Part shown: one piece after another, positions 23,831 to 33,089 of the stretch
How positions within the stretch are numbered: the stretch's first letter is position 1
Layout of the letters: every line of letters begins with the position of its first letter
Assembly (NCBI GenBank): GCA_009773355.1
Contig: WRPG01000013.1
Location: 92,497-129,226 of the forward strand
From: Limisphaerales bacterium
Lineage (GTDB): Bacteria; Verrucomicrobiota; Verrucomicrobiia; Limisphaerales; SXTU01
Length of the DNA stretch: 36,730 nucleotides
Reading direction: 5' to 3'
Translations under genes and position numbers: made by a program
Notes under the pieces: generated by a model
What the model was told of the DNA's origin: nothing
The model's database searches: none
The model's input: the letters and a program-made list of their open reading frames with translations, nothing else

Positions 23831-25728
23831 CCGCCGCCGTGCGCCGTCCGAACGTCATCTTCTTCCTCGTGGACGACATGGGCTGGATGGACTGCGGCGC
23901 CTACGGCTCGAAGTATTACCCGACGCCGAACATGGACCGCTTCGCCACGCGGGCGCTGCGTTTCACGGATGCTTACGCGCAGCCGCTCTGCTCGCCCACG
24001 CGCGCATCGCTGCTCACGGGGAAGTATTCCGCCAGGCACGGCATCACGAGCGCGACCGGCCACCAGCCGCCGCAGCCGGCGGGGCACAAGTTCCTGCCCG
24101 GCTCCGCGCCAGCGAACCGCCCGCTGCTCGCGCCCGAGAGCAAGAATTACCTGGAGCCGTCCGAGCTCACGCTGGCCGAGGCGTTGCGCGCGGCGGGCTA
24201 CCGCACCGCGCACATCGGCAAGTGGCACCTCGGTCTCACGCCGCCGCACTGGCCGGAGCAGCAAGGCTTCGATGTCGCGTTCCATTGCCATCCCGACCCC
24301 GGCCCGCCGGGCAATTACTTCTCCCCCTATGGCGTGAAGTCCGACGGCGAGCCGCGTGGCCAGCAGCGCGTCGGCACCATCACCGACGGCCCGCCCGGCG
24401 AATACATCGTGGACCGCGTCACGGACGAGGCCGTGAAGTTCATCGAGGCGAACCGCGAGCGCCCGTTCTTCCTCAACCTCTGGCAATACGGCGTCCACGG
24501 CCCGTGGGGGCACAAGGAGGCTTACACGCGCGAGCTTGCGAAGCTCAAGGACCCGCGTGGCAAACAGGGCAACCCCATCATGGCCTCCATGCTCCGCAGC
24601 GTGGACGAGAGTTTCGGCCGCGTTCTCGACACGCTCGACCGGCTCAAGCTCGCGGAGAACACCATCGTCATCTTCAACTCCGACAACGGCGGCAACGTCC
24701 ACAGCAACGTCCCCGACACGGCCAAGACCGCGAAGGCCGAGAAGAACAAGTCCGCGCAGCTCACCGACTGGCGCAAGTGGGCCGGCGATCTCCCGCCCAC
24801 GAGCAACGACCCGCTCCGCGACGGCAAGGGCACGCTCTACGAGGGCGGCACGCGCGTCCCGCTGATGTGGGCGTGGGCCGGCCGCATCCAGCCCGGCCTC
24901 GCGCACGACGTCGTTGGGCACATAGACCTCTACCCGACCGTGCTCGACCTCATCGGCGTGCCGCGCCCCGCGCAGCAGAAGTTCGACGGCGTGAGCTACG
25001 CCCGCGTGCTGCGCGGCGAGGGCCGGCTCGACCGCGCCGCGTTCTTCAACTACTTCCCGCACGCCCGCAACGGCGGCGGCGTGTGGGTGCGCGCGGGCGA
25101 CTGGAAGCTGATCCGCTGGTTTGACCCCGGCACGCCGCGCGAGCTGTTCAACCTGAAAGCCGACTTGGGCGAAACGAACAACCTCGCCGCCGCCCAGCCC
25201 GCGAAGGTGAAGGAACTCGACGCGCTCATGGACGGCTTCTTGAAAGACACCGGCGCGACTTACCCGCGCCCGAACCCGGCTTACAAGGCCGTTGCCAATC
25301 CCGCTGCGGCTGCGGCGTCCGCCCCGAAAGCCGCCGCCGCGCTCGGCGGCTGGGTGCCGAAGTTCTCCACGACGGAAATCAAGGATGGTGCGCTGGTCGT
25401 GACCGCCGATGGCCGCACGCCGTTCCTCGGCCTCACCGGGCTGAAGCATGCCGGCCCCGTCACGCTCTCGCTCCGCGCGAAGAGCGCCGGCGGCCTCGCG
25501 AAGGTCCAGTGGCGCACCGCCGACCAGGAAACCTTTCCCGCGAGCGGACAGGTCTCCGAGTTCGCGCTGCCCGGCAGCGCCGACTGGGCCGAGGCGAAAG
25601 TCACGCTGCCCGTGACCGGTTCGCTGCTGCATCTCCGCCTCTACCTTCCCGCCCAGGCCAGCCCCGTCACCCTCGATTGGGTGGAGTTGAAGCCCGCCAC
25701 GGGCAAACCGCAGCGGTGGGATTTCTGA
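23737..25728 (+). CDS. Secreted sulfatase 3 (Cys-type) with C-terminal extension
   Basis: The 663-residue protein starts at MSSLIQLHRG, the first ATG giving a secretion signal (hydrophobic about 11-22, cleavage near A-A-A-V). Residues 21-31 of that signal are encoded by a dispersed repeat arm. The sulfatase domain has 'VIFFLVDDMGWMDCGAYG', active-site Cys85 in C-S-P-T-R-A-S-L-L-T-G, 'HIGKWHLGLTPPHWPEQQGFD', and 'VIFNSDNGGNVHS', then 'PLRDGKGTLYEGGTRVPLMWAW'. After an Ala-rich linker (about 510-530) comes a beta-rich region ('KFSTTEIKDGALVVTADGRTPFLGLTG', 'GPVTLSLRAKSAGGLAKVQWRTADQ', ending 'SPVTLDWVELKPA') that looks like a carbohydrate-binding-type sandwich. Substrate is unknown; the three neighbouring sulfatases suggest use of sulfated polysaccharide. 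Confidence 0.92.
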   Translation: MSSLIQLHRGLRLALLLAVFALNTEHWILNTAAAVRRPNVIFFLVDDMGWMDCGAYGSKYYPTPNMDRFATRALRFTDAYAQPLCSPTRASLLTGKYSARHGITSATGHQPPQPAGHKFLPGSAPANRPLLAPESKNYLEPSELTLAEALRAAGYRTAHIGKWHLGLTPPHWPEQQGFDVAFHCHPDPGPPGNYFSPYGVKSDGEPRGQQRVGTITDGPPGEYIVDRVTDEAVKFIEANRERPFFLNLWQYGVHGPWGHKEAYTRELAKLKDPRGKQGNPIMASMLRSVDESFGRVLDTLDRLKLAENTIVIFNSDNGGNVHSNVPDTAKTAKAEKNKSAQLTDWRKWAGDLPPTSNDPLRDGKGTLYEGGTRVPLMWAWAGRIQPGLAHDVVGHIDLYPTVLDLIGVPRPAQQKFDGVSYARVLRGEGRLDRAAFFNYFPHARNGGGVWVRAGDWKLIRWFDPGTPRELFNLKADLGETNNLAAAQPAKVKELDALMDGFLKDTGATYPRPNPAYKAVANPAAAAASAPKAAAALGGWVPKFSTTEIKDGALVVTADGRTPFLGLTGLKHAGPVTLSLRAKSAGGLAKVQWRTADQETFPASGQVSEFALPGSADWAEAKVTLPVTGSLLHLRLYLPAQASPVTLDWVELKPATGKPQRWDF

Positions 25729-25809
25729 TTTCAGAGCGCGCAGCGCACGCAGCTTTGGGCATGGACACCCGGCGGAACCGGAGTAGCCTCGCGCCAACTC
25801 ATCACCGCC

Positions 25810-26628
25810 ATGAAACGGCCCTCCGCCCTCCTCCGCCCTGCCACCGGCTTCACGCTCATAGAATTGCTGGTGGTCATCGCCATCATCGCGATTCTCGCGG
25901 GGATGCTCCTGCCCGCCCTCACCAAGGCGAAACAGAAATCCCAAGGCACGCTGTGCGCGAGCAACCTCAAACAGCTCCAGCTCGGCTTCAACCTCTACTC
26001 ACCCGACTACGATGGGAAGTTCATCCCGAACTGGCCGGGCAGTTGGTGCCCCAACGCGATGGGCACCGCGCCGAACACGCCAGGCAACACCAACTGGTCC
26101 GCCATTCAAAACAACTCCCACCTGTCGCCCTACGTCGCGAAAAACTACGCCATTTACAAGTGTCCCGCCGATAAGAGCGCCGACCTGGGCAATGGTATCC
26201 CGCGAGTCCGCAGCGTGGCCATGAACCAAGGCGTCGGCTGGGGCGCTTCCGCCTCATGGCAGGATCGGAACTATGCCACCTTCCGCCCCTCCCAACTCTT
26301 CATGATCTACCAGCGCGAGTCCGACGTCGTCCGCCCCAGTCCCTCCGACCTGTTCGTGATGACCGACGAGCACCCGTCCATCATCAACGACGACGCGTTC
26401 GGTGTCGTCATGAAGACCAACCCCGCCGCGTCCGGACTCCTCATAGACTTCCCGGCCAACTACCACAACCTTGCGAGCGCCTTCTCCTTCATGGACGGCC
26501 ACACCGAACTGCACAAGTGGACCGAGCCGGTGCTGCAGGCGGCGATTCGCTATCCCGCCGGCCCGCCCGGCAACCAGTCCATCGTGGACGCCCAGTGGCT
26601 GTCCGACCACGCTTCCGCGCCCAAGTGA
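25810..26628 (+). CDS. Pseudopilin-like protein with H-x9-DG tail, copy 1
   Basis: The 272-residue protein has a type IV prepilin leader. Cleavage would be at Gly13-Phe14, Glu18 is the conserved +5 residue, and a hydrophobic helix follows ([17 protein letters not shown]). The rest is a large globular domain rich in Asn, Tyr and Pro. '[14 protein letters not shown]' resembles the C-P-x-D motif shared with the other two copies. Near the C-terminus [14 protein letters not shown] gives His, nine residues, Asp-Gly, the 'H-x9-DG' signature. Such proteins form huge families in Planctomycetota and Verrucomicrobiota; their role is not known. It follows sulfatase 3 by about 80 bases and precedes a small lipoprotein by six. 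Confidence 0.9.
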   Translation: MKRPSALLRPATGFTLIELLVVIAIIAILAGMLLPALTKAKQKSQGTLCASNLKQLQLGFNLYSPDYDGKFIPNWPGSWCPNAMGTAPNTPGNTNWSAIQNNSHLSPYVAKNYAIYKCPADKSADLGNGIPRVRSVAMNQGVGWGASASWQDRNYATFRPSQLFMIYQRESDVVRPSPSDLFVMTDEHPSIINDDAFGVVMKTNPAASGLLIDFPANYHNLASAFSFMDGHTELHKWTEPVLQAAIRYPAGPPGNQSIVDAQWLSDHASAPK

Positions 26629-26633
26629 AACCC

Positions 26634-26981
26634 ATGAAGTTTCAGCTCCTGATCTGTGCGCTGTTGTTGGTCAGCGCGGCCTGCCGCAAGCGCCAGCCCG
26701 TCGCACCGCCGCCTCCGCCGGAGGCCGCCAGCCCGGCGGCACCAGCTCAAAAACTGGCGACTGGCCATGTCGTGCCCACGACGGTCAAGGAGTTCGAGTC
26801 CAGCGCGGTCCTTGCCGATTTGAACAAGAACCTGCAAATTTTCCTGATTCAAAAGCAACGCCTCCCCGCCGATTTGAACGAGCTGGCGCGCGACAGCGGG
26901 ATGCCCATCCCCAAGCCGCCGCCGGGCACCAAGCTGGTGATTGACGTGAAGGCGAAAGCGGTGAAGGTCGTGTCGCAGTAG
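26634..26981 (+). CDS. Small secreted protein or lipoprotein, unknown function
   Basis: The 115-residue protein starts six bases after the pseudopilin stop. Its signal sequence (MKFQLLICALLLVSAAC) ends at Cys17. The residue three before the Cys is Ser, so the lipobox is imperfect, but lipidation is plausible. A Pro/Ala-rich linker (about 20-42) leads to a helical part: 'TTVKEFESSAVLADLNKNLQIFLIQKQRLPADLNELARDSGMPIPKPPPGTKLVIDVKAKAVKVV'. The segment 'LNKNLQIFLIQKQRLPADLNEL' resembles the pseudopilin-associated pattern 'L-x-x-x-L-x-x-Y-x-x-x-x-G-R-x-P-x-x-L-x-E-L', in which Tyr is replaced here by Phe. Cotranscription with the pseudopilin suggests the two work together. Function is unknown. Confidence 0.78.
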   Translation: MKFQLLICALLLVSAACRKRQPVAPPPPPEAASPAAPAQKLATGHVVPTTVKEFESSAVLADLNKNLQIFLIQKQRLPADLNELARDSGMPIPKPPPGTKLVIDVKAKAVKVVSQ

Positions 26982-26984
26982 CCC

Positions 26985-27079
26985 GTGCCGGCGACTTGCA
27001 GTCGCCGCCCGTTGGCTGCTGGAGGAGATTGGGTTTCGAGCCATCCGCCCGCAACGCGGCGACTGCAAGTCGCCGGCAC
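26985..27079. repeat. REP-like palindromic element, copy C (between convergent genes)
   Basis: Arms 26985-27007 and 27057-27079 are exact reverse complements and identical to those of copy A; the 49-base spacer differs. It fills the gap between the lipoprotein stop (26981) and the stop of the leftward prenyl-synthase fusion (27083), where its hairpins could act as a two-way transcription end. Confidence 0.9.
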
Positions 27080-27082
27080 GGG

Positions 27083-28891
27083 TCACTTCGCCATCACCAC
27101 GTCCAAATCGCGCGGGGCGGCTTCGGGAGCGGACGCGCTGGCTTCGAGGCGCACGCCGTCGCGCACGCCGTTGAGCTGCTCCTGCTCCTTGCACCAGCCC
27201 TTGATTTCCACGTCGTTGAAGATCTTGCCCAGCACGCGGCGGAGGAGGCCCTTGAGGTTCGGGTTCTCCAAGTCGCGCAGGCAGCGGATGGCTTCTTCCT
27301 TGTAGGTTTCGAGCAGGGTCTTGGCGCGGAGGTCGGCACCGAGTTCGGTGTAGAGAACCTCGATGTCCTTCACGCTGACACCGGCGGGGAGTTGGCGACG
27401 CCACACGCTCGCGAGCAGTTCCTTCTGCGCATCCTTGGCCTTCTCGTGCGCGACGGCGAGCAGGAGGCTTGGGCGCAGGCCGGCGATGTCGTTGGTCTCG
27501 CCGGTGTCGCCGAGGTCGCTGAGGTCGTCGCGAATCTGGTAGGCGATGCCGAGTGCCTCGCTGTAGACGTGCAGCACGTCCTCGACTTCCTCGTGCTGGT
27601 CCACGCCCGCGTAGAGCGCGCCGACACGCAACGCGACCTCGAAGGCCGGCGCGGTCTTCTTGCGGAAAATGTCGAGCACCTGATGCTGCGTGAGCGACTG
27701 TGGGCGGCTTGCCCAGCAAAGTTCCGCGCCCTGGCCGCGGCAAAGCTCGCGCTGGCCTTCGCTGGCGATGCGCACCATCTCGGCCTTCTGCGCCGGGCTG
27801 GCCTTGCAGGCGGCGAGCAGGCGGTAGCCTTCGCCGATGAGCAGGTCGCCGACGTTGAGCGCCACGGCGGTGCCGTATTCCTCGTGCAGAGTTTTCTCGC
27901 CATAGCGCAGCGCGTCGTTGTCCTCGATGTCGTCGTGGATGAGCGAGGCCTTGTGGAAGCACTCGACGGCGACGGCCACCTTCTTGATGTCCTCGGGCAA
28001 CGGCTTGCCGAGATCGCGGCGCAGCGCCTGAAACGCGGACACGACGAGGAAGGGCCGCCAGCGCTTGCCGGCGCGCATGAGCCACTCGCGCGCGATGCGC
28101 TCCGTCTCGCCCTCGGCGTTGCCCATGATGGTGTCGAGCGCCACGGGGCTGAACCAGAAGTCCACATCGTCGCGCAGCGCGCCGAGGTCGAGCCGGCGCG
28201 TCTGGTCGTCGCTGGTGAGGTGGATGTAATCCCACACCCAGTCGAGGTCCACGGTGGTGTCAATGCAGTCGTCTTGCAGCAGCGGGATGGCGACGCCGGG
28301 AATCGCAGCGGCTTCCATGTAAGGGAAGGCGCGTTCCAGCACGCTCAGGCAGCTCACACCGACGATGGCCTCGATTTTGCCGGTCTGGATGAGCGACATG
28401 ACGATGGCGGAGCCTTCCGCCACGAGCGTCGCATAGCCGAGCTTCTCCGCCTCCGCCTGCAAGTCCTGAATCGTGCAGAGGCCGCACTGCTTGCACAGCA
28501 GGCCGAACTCATCGAAGGGCGCGGGGCACTTGCTCTCGACGCGCAGGCACTTGGGCAGCAGCAGCAGCCGGCGCTCGAACGGCACGGCGGCGATCTGCTC
28601 GCGCCACATCTCGTTGTTGATGAGCACGCCGATGTAGTCGCGGTAGATGGGGTCGCACTTGAGCATCCCGATGACGCGGTCGGCGTGGACCTTCAGCTCG
28701 TCCGCCGGCATGGGCGGCACGGGGTTGAACTCGGCGACGTAGTTGCGGATGACGTGGAGGAAGTGGTTCCGCTCGATGGGCGTCTGGGGGATGTTCTTTT
28801 TCGGCGTGCGGAAGCGCTGCTGGACGACGTGCTTCGGGACGGCGGCAGAGGAGTAGCTGCCGGGCGGCTTGAAGGCGATGGTCTCGGTCAT
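27083..28891 (-). CDS. DUF116-like domain fused to trans-polyprenyl diphosphate synthase
   Basis: The 602-residue protein has two parts. Residues about 40-215 carry 'LLPKCLRVESKCPAPFDEFGLLCKQCGLC', with Cys115, 122, 133, 136 and 139, followed by 'LVAEGSAIVMSLIQTGKIEAIVGVSCLSVLERAF'. This matches the DUF116 pattern, a presumed metal or iron-sulfur binding domain. Residues about 250-580 are an all-helical isoprenyl synthase: GKRWRP (275-280), first aspartate-rich motif D-D-I-E-D (320-324), G-Q (387 region), K412-T413, and second motif D-D-L-S-D (455-459). It should condense isopentenyl diphosphate onto an allylic diphosphate. Typical synthases are about 300-350 residues, so the N-terminal half is an addition. 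Chain length and role of the Cys domain are unknown. It is divergent from the kinase gene. Confidence 0.88.
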   Translation of the reverse strand: MTETIAFKPPGSYSSAAVPKHVVQQRFRTPKKNIPQTPIERNHFLHVIRNYVAEFNPVPPMPADELKVHADRVIGMLKCDPIYRDYIGVLINNEMWREQIAAVPFERRLLLLPKCLRVESKCPAPFDEFGLLCKQCGLCTIQDLQAEAEKLGYATLVAEGSAIVMSLIQTGKIEAIVGVSCLSVLERAFPYMEAAAIPGVAIPLLQDDCIDTTVDLDWVWDYIHLTSDDQTRRLDLGALRDDVDFWFSPVALDTIMGNAEGETERIAREWLMRAGKRWRPFLVVSAFQALRRDLGKPLPEDIKKVAVAVECFHKASLIHDDIEDNDALRYGEKTLHEEYGTAVALNVGDLLIGEGYRLLAACKASPAQKAEMVRIASEGQRELCRGQGAELCWASRPQSLTQHQVLDIFRKKTAPAFEVALRVGALYAGVDQHEEVEDVLHVYSEALGIAYQIRDDLSDLGDTGETNDIAGLRPSLLLAVAHEKAKDAQKELLASVWRRQLPAGVSVKDIEVLYTELGADLRAKTLLETYKEEAIRCLRDLENPNLKGLLRRVLGKIFNDVEIKGWCKEQEQLNGVRDGVRLEASASAPEAAPRDLDVVMAK

Positions 28892-29080
28892 AAAGAAAGT
28901 TGCGGCGTTGGACGTTCTCGCGCGGTCGCTCAGTCAAAGTCTCGGCTGCCGGAAAACAGTGCGCGTTCCCCGTCCGCTGGTCTAGTCAGGAATTGAACTG
29001 CCAAGGCCAAGCCACGGTCCCCCGCACTTTCCCGGCTGGTCAACGCCCGGCCCGCAGGGTAAGCAACCGCCGTCAACTCC

Positions 29081-29872
29081 ATGAACGACCCGCACCTCAT
29101 CCTCGGCGTGGACATCGGCGGCACCAGCATCAAGGCCGCCGTGGTGGACACCCGCAAGGGCGCGCTCACCACCACCGTCGTGCGCGCGAAGACCCCGCAG
29201 CCCGCCACACCCAAGGGCGTCGTCGCCGCCATCGGCGAGCTGGCCAGGCGTCTCAAGTGGCGCGGCCCCGTGGGCGTGGGCTTTCCCGGCCTCATCAAGC
29301 ACGGCGTCGTGCGTCGCGCGCCGAACCTTGATCCCGCGTGGGTGCGCCATGAGATCGTGGATCATCTGCGCCGGGCCTTGGACGCGAGCCACGTCGCCGT
29401 GGGCAACGATGCCGACGCCGCCGGTCTCGCCGAGGCGCGCTTTGGCGCGGGCCGGGGCGTGCGCGGCACCGTCGTGCTCGTCACGCTCGGCACGGGCATC
29501 GGTTCCGCCGTGCTGCACAATGGCTCCTTGCTGCCGGACACGGAGCTGGGCCATCTGGAAGTCGGCGGGCAGGACGCGGAGAAGTTCGCTTCCACCGTCG
29601 CCCGCGAGCGCAACAAGTGGAGCTGGGAGCAATGGGGCAAAAACGTGGACCGCTACCTGACCACGCTGGAATACATGCTCGCACCCGACCTCTTCATCAT
29701 CGGCGGCGGCGTGAGCGCGGAGCCGGAGAATTTTTTCCGCTACCTGGAGAACGTGGAGGCCAAGATCGTCCCGGCCACGATGGGCAACGATGCCGGCATC
29801 GTCGGCGCGGCGCTCTTCGCCGTGCATGGGGTCAAAACCCTGGCGAGAAAGCGGAAACGGAGCGCGCGGTAG
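29081..29872 (+). CDS. ppgK: ROK-family kinase, polyphosphate glucokinase-like
   Basis: The 263-residue protein starts with the ATP/polyphosphate loop '[16 protein letters not shown]' (9-23). 'VGVGFPG' (64-70) and '[20 protein letters not shown]' (107 on, catalytic Asp) follow, then '[16 protein letters not shown]'. The T-E-L-G-H-L-E segment (154-160) contains the conserved Glu-Leu-Gly-His. The ROK zinc motif C-x-C-G-x-x-G-C is absent. Instead '[14 protein letters not shown]' is present, as in the short polyphosphate glucokinase branch, which also fits the length. The expected reaction is glucose to glucose-6-phosphate with polyphosphate (or ATP). The basic tail (K-R-K-R-S-A-R) is unusual. 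The 189-base gap to the divergent synthase holds no other gene and probably both promoters. Confidence 0.86.
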   Translation: MNDPHLILGVDIGGTSIKAAVVDTRKGALTTTVVRAKTPQPATPKGVVAAIGELARRLKWRGPVGVGFPGLIKHGVVRRAPNLDPAWVRHEIVDHLRRALDASHVAVGNDADAAGLAEARFGAGRGVRGTVVLVTLGTGIGSAVLHNGSLLPDTELGHLEVGGQDAEKFASTVARERNKWSWEQWGKNVDRYLTTLEYMLAPDLFIIGGGVSAEPENFFRYLENVEAKIVPATMGNDAGIVGAALFAVHGVKTLARKRKRSAR

Positions 29873-29973
29873 GCCGGAGCCGCGGCACCGCCGGGGGTGA
29901 GCCGCGCCCGCCGCCGAAATTCCCCGTTGCCAAGCGGAGAGGGCTGGGCCACGTTCGCACAAGCCCAAAAGCC

Positions 29974-30819
29974 ATGAACTTGCCGACTTCCTCCCGCTCG
30001 GCCGCGCCCGCGCCCGGCTTCACCCTGATCGAACTGCTCGTCGTCATCGCCATCATCGCGATCCTGGCCGGGATGCTGTTGCCGGCGCTCTCCAAAGCCA
30101 AGGGCAAGGCGCACACGATCAAGTGCCTTGGCAATCAGCGCCAGATCGGAATGGCGACCAAGCTCTACGCTGGTGACAATGACGACAAGTATCCGCACGG
30201 ACAGGACATCAATGGCCCCTCCGGAGCCGGTGGCGTGGCCACGGCCAACGCCCCCGATGCGTGGAACAACGTCCTTCTGCCTTACCTCGGGATCAAGGGC
30301 ACCCCGACGTCAGTCCCCGTCTATGATTGCCCGGCCAAGGTTGACGTTTCGCTGGTTCAGGCCGGCGTGCAGTATGCGCAAACATACCGGGCCAACGAGC
30401 ACATCTACCGCTTCGCCACGGGCACGCGGTATCCGGCGCCCTTGAGAGAGTCAGGGATTCAGGCTCCAGCCTCCATCCTGATGATGGTGGAGAAGAATCG
30501 GAACAACATGCAGTATCAATACCAGCAGAATAATCTCGATGCCAACCGCCTCGCCTGGCACAACTTCAACGCCAACGGACTGCCTTCCAACAACGGAATG
30601 ACCAAGCACCAGGACGGCACGACTTCCTTCGCGGCGGATGGCCACGCCGAGCATCTGCGGCTTCCCCCCCATGTGCGCGGCTCGACCACTCCGCCGGCCG
30701 ACATGCAGGACATGGGTGACTGTCGGGGCAATCCTACGGGTGGCAACCAGCCAAACAACTTCGTGTCCACCCGGGCCAAACTCTGGATGCGCGAAACCAC
30801 CACCTGGCCGGGGTTCTAA
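29974..30819 (+). CDS. Pseudopilin-like protein with H-x9-DG tail, copy 2
   Basis: The 281-residue protein has a prepilin leader of 15 residues ([10 protein letters not shown]) cleaved before [11 protein letters not shown], with the +5 Glu conserved. After the helix comes '[37 protein letters not shown]', very like the equivalent segment in copy 3. 'VYDCPAKVD' is the Cys-Pro segment, and [14 protein letters not shown] gives H-x9-DG. The final about 60 residues are an Asn/Gly/Pro-rich extension. It follows the kinase by about 100 bases but need not belong with it. Function is unknown; a secreted or surface-assembled role is expected from the leader. Confidence 0.9.
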   Translation: MNLPTSSRSAAPAPGFTLIELLVVIAIIAILAGMLLPALSKAKGKAHTIKCLGNQRQIGMATKLYAGDNDDKYPHGQDINGPSGAGGVATANAPDAWNNVLLPYLGIKGTPTSVPVYDCPAKVDVSLVQAGVQYAQTYRANEHIYRFATGTRYPAPLRESGIQAPASILMMVEKNRNNMQYQYQQNNLDANRLAWHNFNANGLPSNNGMTKHQDGTTSFAADGHAEHLRLPPHVRGSTTPPADMQDMGDCRGNPTGGNQPNNFVSTRAKLWMRETTTWPGF

Positions 30820-30886
30820 GCGGGGGACAACGACTGCGCCAGAACACGGGCCGAATTGCGCTCCCCCCGGCGCGTCTGCTTTCATC

Positions 30887-31999
30887 ATGTTCATTCTCGA
30901 CGCCCATCTCGACCTCGCCATGAACGCGCTGGAGTGGAACCGCGATCTCACGTGGTCCCTCGAACGCATCCGCCGCCGCGAACTCAACCAGACCGACAAG
31001 AAGGACCGCGGCAACAACACGCTGTGCTTCCCCGAGCTGCGCCGCGCGGAGATCGGCATCTGCGTCGCCACGCAGATCGGGCGGTGGTCGCCTTACTTCC
31101 ACCGGCTGCCGGGCTGGGCCTCGCCGCATCAGGCCTGGGCGCAGACGCAGGGCCAGCTCGCGTGGTATCGCGCGATGGAGGAGGAGGGCGAGCTGGTGCA
31201 AATCCGCAACCGCGCCCAGCTCGAAGCGCACTTCAAGCTCTGGCAAAAGCTCCCGCCGCCGGATGCGAAGGCTTACGTCGTCGAGTCCCGCCGGCAACCC
31301 GCCAAGCCGCCCATCGGCTACATCCTCAGCCTCGAAGGCGCGGATTCGCTCATCACCTTGAAGCATCTGGAGCGCAGCTACGCGGACGGCCTCCGCGCGC
31401 TCGGCCCCGCGCACTACGGCCCCGGCGTCTATGCCCACGGCACGGACGCGCTCGATCCGTTGCCCGCGCGCGGCAAAGAGCTGCTCAAGGAGATGGACCG
31501 GCTCGGCATGATCCTCGACAGCACTCATCTCAACGATGCGTGCTTCTGGGAGGCGCTGGACGTTTTCCAAGGTCCGGTCTGGGCCAGCCACCAGAACTGC
31601 CGCGTGCTCGCGCCGTGGAACCGCCAGTTCGCCGACGACCAGATCAAGGCCGTCGTCGAGCGCGGCGGCGTGCTGGGCATGGCCTTCGACGCGATCATGA
31701 TGGTGCCCGGCTGGATTCACAACCGCAGCAAGCCCTCGGACTTCAACCTCAAGATCGAGCGCATCTGCGAGCACATTGACCGCATCTGCCAGCTCGCCGG
31801 CAGCGCCAAGCACGTCGGCATCGGCACCGACCTCGACGGCGGCTTCGGCAACGAGCAGACGCCGATGGACCTGAACTCGATCTACGACCTCCAGACGATT
31901 CCCGGCCTGCTGAAGAAGCGCGGCTACAAGAAGGCGGAGATCGAAGGCATCATGTCGGGCAACTTCCTGAACTTTCTGCGCAAGCAGCTGCCCGCGTAA
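30887..31999 (+). CDS. Membrane-dipeptidase-like metallopeptidase (M19)
   Basis: The 370-residue protein retains the binuclear zinc ligands of the renal dipeptidase family: His7 and Asp9 in 'LDAHLDL', bridging Glu150 in 'LSLEGADSL', His214 in 'DSTHLND', His235 in 'WASHQNCR', and Asp315 in '[11 protein letters not shown]'. The C-terminal '[14 protein letters not shown]' corresponds to the family's G-G-N-x-L-R-V end. It would cleave dipeptides, possibly with D-amino acids. The start [10 protein letters not shown] was chosen because the family begins just before the H-x-D motif; there is no signal peptide, so a cytosolic location is expected. Its first upstream 67 bases after the pseudopilin stop show nothing clear. 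It may or may not share a transcript with that gene. Confidence 0.92.
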   Translation: MFILDAHLDLAMNALEWNRDLTWSLERIRRRELNQTDKKDRGNNTLCFPELRRAEIGICVATQIGRWSPYFHRLPGWASPHQAWAQTQGQLAWYRAMEEEGELVQIRNRAQLEAHFKLWQKLPPPDAKAYVVESRRQPAKPPIGYILSLEGADSLITLKHLERSYADGLRALGPAHYGPGVYAHGTDALDPLPARGKELLKEMDRLGMILDSTHLNDACFWEALDVFQGPVWASHQNCRVLAPWNRQFADDQIKAVVERGGVLGMAFDAIMMVPGWIHNRSKPSDFNLKIERICEHIDRICQLAGSAKHVGIGTDLDGGFGNEQTPMDLNSIYDLQTIPGLLKKRGYKKAEIEGIMSGNFLNFLRKQLPA

Positions 32000-32228
32000 C
32001 GGGGTTGCCAAGATTGCGAGGAACCGCCCTGTTCGCCTGCCGCGACAGGGGGCCAACTGGTTCTCGCCAAACGACGCGACCGGTTTGCGCGCTTGCCCGG
32101 TGAGGGCACGCGGTTGGTCAGCCCGGCTAGGGCCGAAATACTCCTTGCCAAAGGCATCAGGCAGGCAAAGGGTCGGCCAGCTTCCAACCAACCGTCCTTC
32201 GGGGACAAACCTCCGCACTCCCGTGCCC

Positions 32229-33089
32229 ATGAATGCTCACCCCAGCAGAAAGGCCCCTGGCTTCACCCTCATCGAGTTGCTCGTCGTCATCGCGATCATC
32301 GCGATCCTGGCCGGCATGCTCCTGCCCGCCCTCAGCAAGGCCAAGCAAAAGGGCCACGGGATCAAGTGCCTGAACAACATGCGCGGCCTGACGCTGGGCT
32401 GGGCGATTTACGCCTCGGACCACGATGACCGCATCCCCTTCGCCGGCAGCGGCACCGGGGTCTCGGGGTCATGGATCAGCGGCACGATGAACTTCAATCC
32501 CGCCAACGCCTCGAACTGGGACGTGACGGTGGATTTGGAGAAGAGCGTCCTGTGGCCGTATTGCGGCAAGGCCGCCGCAGTGTTCAAGTGCCCGGCGGAC
32601 CGCTCCATGATCACCCCCAGTTCCGGGCCGTTTGCCGGGCGGCCAGTGCCGCGCATCCGCACCATGTCCATGAGCCAGTGGTTCGGCGGCTTCGGCAATT
32701 CGACGATGGTCTTCACCGGCAAGCCCGGCTGGTCCAGCCCGCCGTGGAAGATGTATCGCCGCATGGGCGACCTGGTGGATCCCGGCCCCTCGAACACCAT
32801 CCTGTTTTTCGACATGCGCGAGGACGCGATCAACTCCGGCGGCCTGCTGGTCAGCATGGCGGGCTACCCGAGCACCCCGAACCAGACGGAGTGGGTGGAT
32901 TACGACCTGCCGGCCAGCTACCACAACAAGGCGGGCGGGCTGTCCTTCGCGGACGGGCACTCCGAAGTCCACCGGTGGCAGGATCCGCGCACCATGCCGT
33001 TGGCCGTTCCGGGTGTGTTGCTGGCCAATCAAGGCCCCAGCCCGAACAATCCCGACATCATCTGGATGCAGCAGCGCGCGACGCGGTAG
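32229..33089 (+). CDS. Pseudopilin-like protein with H-x9-DG tail, copy 3
   Basis: The 286-residue protein has a 12-residue basic prepilin leader (S-R-K-A-P-G) before [11 protein letters not shown], with the +5 Glu. '[35 protein letters not shown]' follows the helix. '[11 protein letters not shown]' is the Cys-Pro-x-Asp segment, and [14 protein letters not shown] gives H-x9-DG. Between the dipeptidase stop and this start, 229 bases hold no convincing gene. The downstream 413 bases are also gene-free. It is the only one of the three copies without a close partner gene downstream. Confidence 0.9.
   Translation: MNAHPSRKAPGFTLIELLVVIAIIAILAGMLLPALSKAKQKGHGIKCLNNMRGLTLGWAIYASDHDDRIPFAGSGTGVSGSWISGTMNFNPANASNWDVTVDLEKSVLWPYCGKAAAVFKCPADRSMITPSSGPFAGRPVPRIRTMSMSQWFGGFGNSTMVFTGKPGWSSPPWKMYRRMGDLVDPGPSNTILFFDMREDAINSGGLLVSMAGYPSTPNQTEWVDYDLPASYHNKAGGLSFADGHSEVHRWQDPRTMPLAVPGVLLANQGPSPNNPDIIWMQQRATR

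Noticed and set aside
26996-28996. Long plus-strand frame opposite the prenyl-synthase fusion
   Set aside because: His/Ala/Arg/Val-rich antisense reading with no domain, while the minus strand has both aspartate-rich motifs.
29081-29872. Transcriptional repressor of the ROK family
   Set aside because: There is no N-terminal helix-turn-helix and no ROK zinc motif; length and W-x-x-W-G-K segment fit the kinase branch.
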